Below are positions 1 through 5,671 of a stretch of 7,567 bases of DNA, in pieces (the stretch's first letter is position 1; each line of letters starts with the position of its first letter). The translations under genes and the position numbers were made by a program. The DNA is from an uncultured Corynebacterium sp. GTDB lineage: Bacteria; Actinomycetota; Actinomycetes; Mycobacteriales; Mycobacteriaceae. The notes under the pieces were generated by a model. It made no database searches. It had not been told where the DNA came from and saw only the letters and a program-made list of their open reading frames with translations. The stretch is taken from NCBI RefSeq assembly GCF_937999985.1, contig NZ_CALLDG010000174.1:1-7567 (forward strand), read 5' to 3'.

Positions 1-65
1 TAATCCCTTAGAGCTTCGGCACAAAACGAGAAAAATCTTGAAGAGCTTGAGCGCTATCGAGCCAC

Positions 66-71
66 GGGAGG
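66..71 (+). promoter_or_regulatory. Shine-Dalgarno of sigB
   Basis: GGGAGG lies 12 bases before the ATG at 84. The spacing is slightly long, but it supports ATG 84 over the next in-frame ATG at 96, which would be 24 bases away. The 83-base leader shows no convincing -35/-10 pair and no GGAA...GTT pattern of the SigH type known for sigB in C. glutamicum, so the promoter is probably upstream of the window or diverges from these consensuses. Confidence 0.6.
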
Positions 72-83
72 CACACCAGCACT

Positions 84-1115
<1,032 letters not shown>

Positions 1116-1145
1116 CCCCGCTGTAGAACCAGTACCTACACTTCT

Positions 1146-1170
1146 GCCCCGCTCCCGATGTGGACGGGGC
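1146..1170 (+). promoter_or_regulatory. Hairpin in the sigB-dtxR spacer, abutting the dtxR -10 box
   Basis: GCCCCG (1146-1151) pairs with CGGGGC (1165-1170), and TCC (1153-1155) pairs with GGA (1162-1164), leaving a bulged C and a six-base loop CGATGT. It is followed immediately by TATAAT, not by a T run. It is therefore a poor intrinsic terminator for sigB, although it may slow or end some sigB transcripts. It also covers the place where the -35 element of the dtxR promoter should be. Whether it acts as RNA hairpin, protein site or neither cannot be told from sequence. Confidence 0.4.
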
Positions 1171-1176
1171 TATAAT
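1171..1176 (+). promoter_or_regulatory. Putative dtxR -10 element (TATAAT)
   Basis: A perfect TATAAT stands in the 99-base spacer between sigB and dtxR, placing transcription start near 1183 and giving a leader of roughly 32 bases. At 17-18 bases upstream there is only GC-rich sequence (CCCCGCT, inside the hairpin stem), so no -35 is recognisable. Corynebacterial promoters often have weak -35 elements, so a working promoter is plausible. No DtxR consensus operator overlaps it, so direct autorepression is not suggested. Confidence 0.55.
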
Positions 1177-1196
1177 CATGAGAAGTCAACAAGCAC

Positions 1197-1204
1197 AGAA
1201 AGGG
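1197..1204 (+). promoter_or_regulatory. Shine-Dalgarno of dtxR
   Basis: AGAAAGGG is placed 10 bases before the GTG at 1215. Together with the exact alignment of the N-terminus to known DtxR (xDLVDTTEMYLRTIYELEEEG), it fixes GTG as the start codon. Confidence 0.7.
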
Positions 1205-1214
1205 CGTAGCGCAC

Positions 1215-1937
1215 GTGAGGGATCTCGTCGATACCACTGAGATGTATCTCCGAACGATTTACGAGTTGGAAGAAGAGGGCATTCCACCGCTGCGCGCCCG
1301 TATCGCCGAGAGGCTCGACCAGTCCGGTCCGACCGTGAGCCAGACCGTCGCCCGCATGGAACGCGACGAGCTTCTGACCGTCGAGAAGGATCGCTCCCTA
1401 AAGCTCAGCACGCAGGGGCGTGCACTGGCCACCGCCGTGATGCGAAAGCACCGCCTGGCAGAGCGCCTGCTAACCGACGTGATCGGCCTGCCGTGGGAAA
1501 AAGTGCACGACGAGGCCTGCCGTTGGGAACACGTCATGGGCGACGAGGTCGAGGTGCAACTGGTGAAGGTGCTCAGCGAATACGCCACCTCTCCGTTCGG
1601 CAACCCGATCCCGGGGCTGGACGAGCTGGTGGAAGGTATCCCGGAGGCCGAGCGCGCGGAGATGCTGGAGAAGGTTAACGCCCTGCAGGAGGGAACCTCG
1701 CAGCGCGCCTCCGACATTGAGCCGTCGGAGCCGATCCAGGTGAAGATCCTCAGCATCAACGAAATCGTCCAGGTCGAGCACAAGCTGATGGCTAAGTTCC
1801 ATGCGCTTGGCATGCGCCCAGGCAGCGTTGTGAGCCTGGTGGCCACCGAGGACGGCCTGGAGTTCAGCAACGACAACGGCGCCATGGTAATTCCGGAAGA
1901 ACTCGGCCACGCCGTGCGAGTGGAGAAGGTTAGCTAA
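1215..1937 (+). CDS. dtxR: Iron-dependent transcriptional repressor DtxR
   Basis: This 240-residue protein is the Fe(II)-activated dimeric repressor that binds 19-bp palindromes in front of siderophore, heme and iron-uptake genes (and the toxin gene in C. diphtheriae). The winged-helix DNA-binding domain covers residues 1-73 (recognition region about 27-50, ARIAERLDQSGPTVSQTVAR), the dimerisation/metal domain about 74-140, and the SH3-like domain about 172-240. All metal ligands known from C. diphtheriae DtxR are visible: His79, Glu83 and His98 of the ancillary site with Glu183 and Gln186 (equivalent to Glu170 and Gln173), and Met10, Cys102, Glu105 and His106 of the primary site. It starts with GTG. 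Compared with the 226-residue C. diphtheriae protein (from memory), the flexible linker between domains 2 and 3 (about 139-171) is 13 residues longer and rich in Glu/Ala. It has its own probable promoter and probably continues into galE 13 bases downstream; the dtxR homologue of B. lactofermentum is known to be co-transcribed with galE. Confidence 0.97.
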   Translation: MRDLVDTTEMYLRTIYELEEEGIPPLRARIAERLDQSGPTVSQTVARMERDELLTVEKDRSLKLSTQGRALATAVMRKHRLAERLLTDVIGLPWEKVHDEACRWEHVMGDEVEVQLVKVLSEYATSPFGNPIPGLDELVEGIPEAERAEMLEKVNALQEGTSQRASDIEPSEPIQVKILSINEIVQVEHKLMAKFHALGMRPGSVVSLVATEDGLEFSNDNGAMVIPEELGHAVRVEKVS

Positions 1938-1950
1938 TCAGTGCGGTAGC

Positions 1951-2985
1951 GTGGGTCATGTGAGTAGCATCGATCTTTCCTCTTCTGTCCTATCCCCTTC
2001 CTCCCACATTGTCGTCACCGGCGGTGCCGGATATGTCGGCAGCGTGTGTGCCAGCGTGCTGCTGGAACACGGCTTCCGCGTAACGGTCGTCGACGACCTG
2101 TCCACCGGCAACGACTACGCCGTGCCGGAGGGCGCTACCTTTGTTCAGGGTGACATCCGCGACGTCATTTCCGACGTCTTCGCAGCCGGTGACGTTGCCG
2201 CCGTGATGCACTTCGCCGCCCGCTCTTTGGTCGGCGAGTCGGTGGAAAAGCCGGACATCTACTGGCACCACAACGTGGGAACCAGCTTGTACCTTCTGGA
2301 TCAGATGCGCGAGCACGGAGTGCAGAACCTCGTGTTCTCCTCCACCGCCGCTACCTACGGGGAGCCCGAGCAGGTTCCGATTACAGAGGATATGCCCACC
2401 GCCCCCACAAACCCCTATGGCGCATCCAAGCTGGCGATCGACCACATGATCACCTCCTATGCCAACGCTTACGGGCTGGCCGCGACTTCCCTGCGCTACT
2501 TCAACGTCGCCGGCGCGTACGGCGACATCGGGGAAAACCACAAGGTAGAGACGCACCTGATTCCGCTGGTGCTGCAGGTTGCACTCGGCCACCGGGAGCA
2601 CATCTCCATCTTCGGCACCGACTACCCCACCGCTGACGGGACTGCGGTGCGCGATTACATTCACATTCGGGATTTAGCGGACGCACACCTGTTAGCCGCG
2701 GCCTCCAACACTGCCGGCCAGCACCGAATCTTCAACCTGGGCTCCGGTGATGGCTTTAGCGTGCGCCAGGTGATCGACACCTGCCGCGAGGTAACTGGCC
2801 ACCCGATTCCGGCCGTGGAGTCTCCGCGCCGTGCAGGCGACCCCGCCACCCTCATCGCCTCCTCCGCAAAGGCTAAGGCCGAGCTCGGATGGAACCCGAC
2901 CCACTCCGACCTGCACACGATCATTTCGGATGCCTGGGCGTTTAGCGGACAACTGGGTGATAGGTTGCATTCCGCACAGCGTTAA
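1951..2985 (+). CDS. galE: UDP-glucose 4-epimerase GalE
   Basis: This cytosolic NAD-dependent enzyme of the extended short-chain dehydrogenase family interconverts UDP-glucose and UDP-galactose, for the Leloir pathway and for the galactose of corynebacterial arabinogalactan. In the 344-residue reading, the Rossmann motif VTGGAGYVG is at 22-30, the acidic turn VVDDLSTGN at 46-54, GDIRD at 67-71 and HFAA at 87-90. The active-site Ser/Thr lies in FSSTAATYG (129-137). Catalytic Tyr156 and Lys160 lie in NPYGASK. The substrate-binding block is LRYFNVAGA (181-189), and a typical C-terminal RAGDPATLIASSAKAKAELGW follows (294-314). The start is uncertain: GTG 1951 and GTG 1960 are both in frame, neither has a good Shine-Dalgarno, and an ATG at 1958 is out of frame and followed at once by TGA. 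Either start leaves a Ser-rich extension of about 16-19 residues before the Rossmann strand, where other corynebacterial GalE proteins begin almost directly. Translation is probably coupled to dtxR. The last 14 codons and stop overlap the 3' end of the opposite-strand gene. Confidence 0.93.
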   Translation: MGHVSSIDLSSSVLSPSSHIVVTGGAGYVGSVCASVLLEHGFRVTVVDDLSTGNDYAVPEGATFVQGDIRDVISDVFAAGDVAAVMHFAARSLVGESVEKPDIYWHHNVGTSLYLLDQMREHGVQNLVFSSTAATYGEPEQVPITEDMPTAPTNPYGASKLAIDHMITSYANAYGLAATSLRYFNVAGAYGDIGENHKVETHLIPLVLQVALGHREHISIFGTDYPTADGTAVRDYIHIRDLADAHLLAAASNTAGQHRIFNLGSGDGFSVRQVIDTCREVTGHPIPAVESPRRAGDPATLIASSAKAKAELGWNPTHSDLHTIISDAWAFSGQLGDRLHSAQR

Positions 2986-4405
2986 CCGCATCCCAGTCCA
3001 CGGTCTGCAGCAGGCGCTCGTATTCCCATGCGAGATCAAGCCCGGCGTACTCCCGGACTGTGATGTAGCTACGCTCCGGAACCCACCCGGCTCCTTCCGG
3101 CTCGCCGGAATCCTCTGCTGCGTCCAGATCCATCTGCACATTCGCCATGACCGTACATGCCGCGCGCACGGCCTTGGACAACAGCAGCTTGATCTTGCCC
3201 CTCTGGTGCGCGTCCAGCGCCGCGATCGTGATGTCGGCGGTGAACTCATCCAAGGCACTGAGCTGTGGCTGTGTATCGGACTCATCGGCATCCTCCACGC
3301 CACGCAAAAGGTCTTCCAGCGCTGCTTCGGGGTCGGCAGCCAGCGCAGCCGGGTCGTCGGCGTGCTCCAACAGATCCAGCCTCGCGCACGCATCCTCGGT
3401 GTAGAGGTCCGCCTCGAGCTCCTCCAGCAGTCGCGTAAGCGTGTGGTAGGCCAGCACTCCTTCGTCGTTAGCCGACGCCACCAGTGCCAGAATCAACATC
3501 ACCCGTCGCCGCACCGATCCCGTCGTCCGCCGCGCGGTACTTGCTAGCATCTCCCGCAAGATGGCGCTGTTTGCACCGAGCGACCATGCGATAACTACCG
3601 TGTGCAGGAATTCGTCGCAGCAAATCGCGGCGAGGCTATCGATCAGGTACTCGTCTTCGCATTCCTCCTCCAGCACTCGCTGGCCTTCCGCCACGGCAGC
3701 CACCCCGACTAGTACCTGGATCAGGTCGACCGTCGTGGCTTCCCCGCGATCCTGCAACATCCAGTCCGGTGCTGCGATGTTCGCGGGATCTAGCCAGCGT
3801 TCCATTTCCTCTCTGTCGCCCATGCGGCGCGCACCACTGAGTGCGCTGATGTCCGCCAGCTCGTTGGTTTCCACGCTGGCGACGGTGCCCGTCTCCCCGT
3901 CTAGGACATCTGTCCACGGTTCCCCCGTGGCAATCTGCGAGACCTCCAGCGCCGACTGAACTTCCACACATCCGTCCTGGAGCTGTTTAATGGCGGAGGC
4001 CACACAGGCTCGCAGGCGGTCATCCATGTCGCCGATGGTGAGGATGATGGCCTCTGCCGCTGGGGCGTCACAAAGAATGTCGGTTAGACCGCGAGCCGCT
4101 TCGGTCACGGCTGCGGGGATAAAGTCGCAGCGCAGGACGGGGCCAATGCGAAAACGGCGATGGTTCTCCGGCAACGGGGCGGGGCCGGTGGTGCCGGTGT
4201 TGATCGGTTCGGTGGGTTCGGTGGAGGCGACGAGACCGATGATGACCATCGAGTCAACCGGCGGGAAGCCCAACAGCGAGGGAATGGCCGCAATGAGCTT
4301 TCCTTTGTCGGCCCCGAGGTGAACCGAGGGAGCTGGCGTAGCGGAGGCGGCGGGCGCGGGAATAGATTGTGCGTTCTGGTCGTTGTGTTCTGGTGAGTTG
4401 CTCAT
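2942..4405 (-). CDS. DUF4192 domain-containing protein (function unknown)
   Basis: This 487-residue actinobacterial protein is recognised as DUF4192 from the N-terminal signature GKLIAAIPSLLGFPPVDSMV (about 35-54), which resembles the family's characteristic 'lP.llGf.P.dSlv' opening. No enzymatic motif, signal peptide or clear membrane segment is seen, so it is probably cytosolic. Residues 1-28 are a disordered-looking Ser/Pro/Ala stretch. The central half is Ala/Leu/Glu-rich and predicted helical, with a helical block around 223-345 and an acidic linker around 348-385 (EHADDPAALAADPEAALED, then EDADESDTQP). The C-terminus is charged and contains several Trp/Tyr (WVPERSY, LAWEYER). ATG at 4405 is preferred because GGCGAG sits 10 bases upstream on the minus strand. 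An in-frame TTG at 4423 would add six residues but lacks a Shine-Dalgarno. It is convergent with galE (44-base overlap) and divergent from the PAC2 gene. I cannot assign a function. Confidence 0.85.
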   Translation of the reverse strand: MSNSPEHNDQNAQSIPAPAASATPAPSVHLGADKGKLIAAIPSLLGFPPVDSMVIIGLVASTEPTEPINTGTTGPAPLPENHRRFRIGPVLRCDFIPAAVTEAARGLTDILCDAPAAEAIILTIGDMDDRLRACVASAIKQLQDGCVEVQSALEVSQIATGEPWTDVLDGETGTVASVETNELADISALSGARRMGDREEMERWLDPANIAAPDWMLQDRGEATTVDLIQVLVGVAAVAEGQRVLEEECEDEYLIDSLAAICCDEFLHTVVIAWSLGANSAILREMLASTARRTTGSVRRRVMLILALVASANDEGVLAYHTLTRLLEELEADLYTEDACARLDLLEHADDPAALAADPEAALEDLLRGVEDADESDTQPQLSALDEFTADITIAALDAHQRGKIKLLLSKAVRAACTVMANVQMDLDAAEDSGEPEGAGWVPERSYITVREYAGLDLAWEYERLLQTVDWDAVNAVRNATYHPVVR

Positions 4406-4479
4406 GCCGCAGATACTCGCCAAGAAAATTTTTTGATGCGGTCACGGTGGCCGCTGGACTAGGCATTGCCCCAGGGGCC

Positions 4480-4488
4480 TGTGGATAA
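4480..4488 (-). promoter_or_regulatory. DnaA-box consensus 9-mer
   Basis: The minus strand reads TTATCCACA, an exact match to the classical high-affinity DnaA box. A second 9-mer in the same orientation (minus strand GTATTCACA, 4497-4505) differs from the TTATNCACA consensus only at its first base, and starts 17 bases away. Location in an intergenic region between divergent genes suggests a regulatory site or titration site, not an origin: no dnaA, dnaN or box cluster is nearby. The match is seen; binding is inferred. Confidence 0.4.
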
Positions 4489-4496
4489 CTCAAAAC

Positions 4497-4505
4497 TGTG
4501 AATAC
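4497..4505 (-). promoter_or_regulatory. Second DnaA-box-like 9-mer (one mismatch)
   Basis: The minus strand reads GTATTCACA, one mismatch from TTATNCACA. Its interest rests on being in tandem with the perfect 9-mer at 4480-4488; alone it would not be worth calling. Confidence 0.25.
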
Positions 4506-4519
4506 AGCTTTCTAGCTGT
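4504..4519. repeat. Short perfect inverted repeat
   Basis: ACAGCT (4504-4509) and AGCTGT (4514-4519) are separated by TTCT. It could be an operator for a dimeric regulator or a small hairpin. It lies about 104 bases before the PAC2 start codon, a plausible upstream operator position, and overlaps the second DnaA-like 9-mer by two bases. Six-base arms can arise by chance. Confidence 0.3.
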
Positions 4520-4604
4520 TCGAAATACGCGCCGTCTCGGGCTAGGTTGTCCGAACTGCCTGATAGGCTTGGCAGACAGTGCTTGGTTGGACAAAGGTTC
4601 CGCC

Positions 4605-4613
4605 GGAAGGGAG
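4605..4613 (+). promoter_or_regulatory. Strong Shine-Dalgarno of the PAC2 gene
   Basis: GGAAGGGAG is placed 9 bases before ATG 4623. It decides the start: the longer in-frame reading from TTG 4569 has no comparable site and would include this Shine-Dalgarno as codons. Confidence 0.8.
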
Positions 4614-4622
4614 AGCGAAACT

Positions 4623-5666
4623 ATGAATGGTCGCCACGAGCGCAAGGCCGCGGGTCGGATGTACGAGATGGAATACCCGGCTCCGATCCAGTTCGACCGC
4701 CCCTCCATTGCGGATGCGACCGCGGGGCTTGGCGGCTCTGAGGACGGCGCCGAAGAGCTGCCGATGCTGGTCGCGCTGCAGGGCTATGCCGACGCGGGGC
4801 AGGCCGTTTCCAGCGCCAGCTCCCACCTGCTCGCCGCTCTGGAACACAGCCCAGTGGCCTCGTTCAAGGTAGACGAGCTGATCGATTACCGCTCCCGCCG
4901 CCCCGGTGTGACCATCGATAACTCCAAGGTTGTGGATAGCGACGACGTACGCCTGGACCTGCATCTGGTCAAGGATACGCAGGGGCGCCCGTTCCTACTG
5001 CTCAGTGGCCTGGAGCCGGATCTGAAGTGGGGCGCGTTTAGCGATGCCGTGGTGGACCTGGCCCGGCGTGGCCAAGTAGGCATGGTTGCCTCCCTTTACT
5101 CGGCGCCGATGACAGTGCCGCACACCCGGCCGCTGGTGATCTCCGCGCACGCTTCGGATTCCTCGCTGATCCAGGACTTCCACACCTGGGACTCCCGGAT
5201 GATCGTCCCGGGCGCGGCCGCACTGGAGACGGAGAAGAAGCTGAACCGCCACGGATTCGAGACAATCGGGCTGACCGCCCACGTACCGCACTACATTGCG
5301 GCCTCGGACTACCCGGAGGCAACGCTGCGCCTGCTGCAGGCCTTCGGGGAGGTCGCGGACCGCGACCTCCCGCTGAAGGCTCTGGAAAGGGAATTGGAGC
5401 GGGTGCAGCACCAGCTGCAGGACCAGGTGGAAGACTCCCAGGAGATCGCCACGGTCGTCAGTGCTCTCGAGCACCAGTACGACGCGGAGATGGAGCGCAT
5501 GCGCCGCAAGCGGGAAAGCAACCTGCTGAAGCCGGGCCAGGACATCCCGACCGGCGAGGAGCTGGGCGCGGAATTCGAGGCTTTCCTGCAGAACATGTCC
5601 GACGAAAACGGTGCCGATAATAGCGCAGACAACGGCACCGACTCCGACGAGCAAGAGGATAACTAG
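4623..5666 (+). CDS. PAC2 family protein (proteasome-assembly-chaperone-like fold)
   Basis: This 347-residue protein is an actinobacterial member of the PAC2 family (PF09754), named after eukaryotic/archaeal proteasome assembly chaperones; the bacterial members have no established role. The globular domain runs from about 17 to 245. Visible landmarks are MLVALQGYADAGQAVSSAS (48-66, the typical opening strand and Gly-Ala helix), VDELIDYRSRRP (83-94), LLLSGLEPDLKW (125-136), then VGMVASLYSAPMTVPHTRP (152-170), and IGLTAHVPHYIAASDYPEA (215-233). Residues 247-300 look like a coiled coil (LKALERELERVQHQLQDQ onward), and the last 20 or so are an acidic Asp/Asn/Glu tail. There is no signal peptide. 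The start is ATG 4623, chosen for its Shine-Dalgarno; ATG 4659 (MYEMEYPAP) is a weaker alternative that begins where the conserved part starts. The helicase gene follows after five bases, so the two are very likely one transcript. Any link to proteasome or Pup biology is inference from the family name only. Confidence 0.88.
   Translation: MNGRHERKAAGRMYEMEYPAPIQFDRPSIADATAGLGGSEDGAEELPMLVALQGYADAGQAVSSASSHLLAALEHSPVASFKVDELIDYRSRRPGVTIDNSKVVDSDDVRLDLHLVKDTQGRPFLLLSGLEPDLKWGAFSDAVVDLARRGQVGMVASLYSAPMTVPHTRPLVISAHASDSSLIQDFHTWDSRMIVPGAAALETEKKLNRHGFETIGLTAHVPHYIAASDYPEATLRLLQAFGEVADRDLPLKALERELERVQHQLQDQVEDSQEIATVVSALEHQYDAEMERMRRKRESNLLKPGQDIPTGEELGAEFEAFLQNMSDENGADNSADNGTDSDEQEDN
5654..5659 (+). 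promoter_or_regulatory. Shine-Dalgarno of the helicase gene, inside the PAC2 3' end
   Basis: AGAGGA lies 12 bases before GTG 5672 and within the last codons of the PAC2 gene, consistent with translational coupling of the two genes. Confidence 0.5.
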
Positions 5667-5671
5667 AAACA

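Larger units (their letters stand above)
4406..4622. other. Divergent intergenic region between DUF4192 and PAC2 genes
   Basis: This 217-base non-coding stretch must hold the promoters of both flanking genes. It contains an A/T tract (AAAATTTTTT, 4425-4434), two DnaA-box-like 9-mers, a short palindrome and a candidate PAC2-side -10 element TAGGTT (4543-4548) with a poor TTCGAA (4519-4524) 18 bases upstream. I see no convincing -35/-10 pair for the minus-strand gene. No tRNA or small gene is supported here. Confidence 0.6.

Noticed and set aside
38..60. TTGAAG ... TATCGA as a sigB promoter
   Set aside because: The spacer is only 11 bases and the -10 match is poor.
1122..1140. Inverted repeat TGTAG/CTACA just after sigB as terminator or operator
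   Set aside because: It has only five-base arms with a nine-base loop and no T run. It is too weak to call.
2831..3547. Long plus-strand open frame opposite the DUF4192 gene
   Set aside because: It has no recognisable domain and an implausible composition (runs of Arg/Gln/Ser, many Cys), and it lies antisense to a gene with family signature and Shine-Dalgarno. It is a GC-rich shadow.
4497..4512. GlxR (cAMP receptor) site, from TGTGA
   Set aside because: Only the left half TGTGA is present; the central TA and the right half TCACA are missing.
4508..4523. LexA/SOS box, from TGTTCGA
   Set aside because: Only the right half-site is present; the left half does not match the corynebacterial consensus.
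4569..4622. Upstream TTG start that would lengthen the PAC2 protein by 18 residues
   Set aside because: The strong Shine-Dalgarno at 4605-4613 lies inside this extension and points to ATG 4623.
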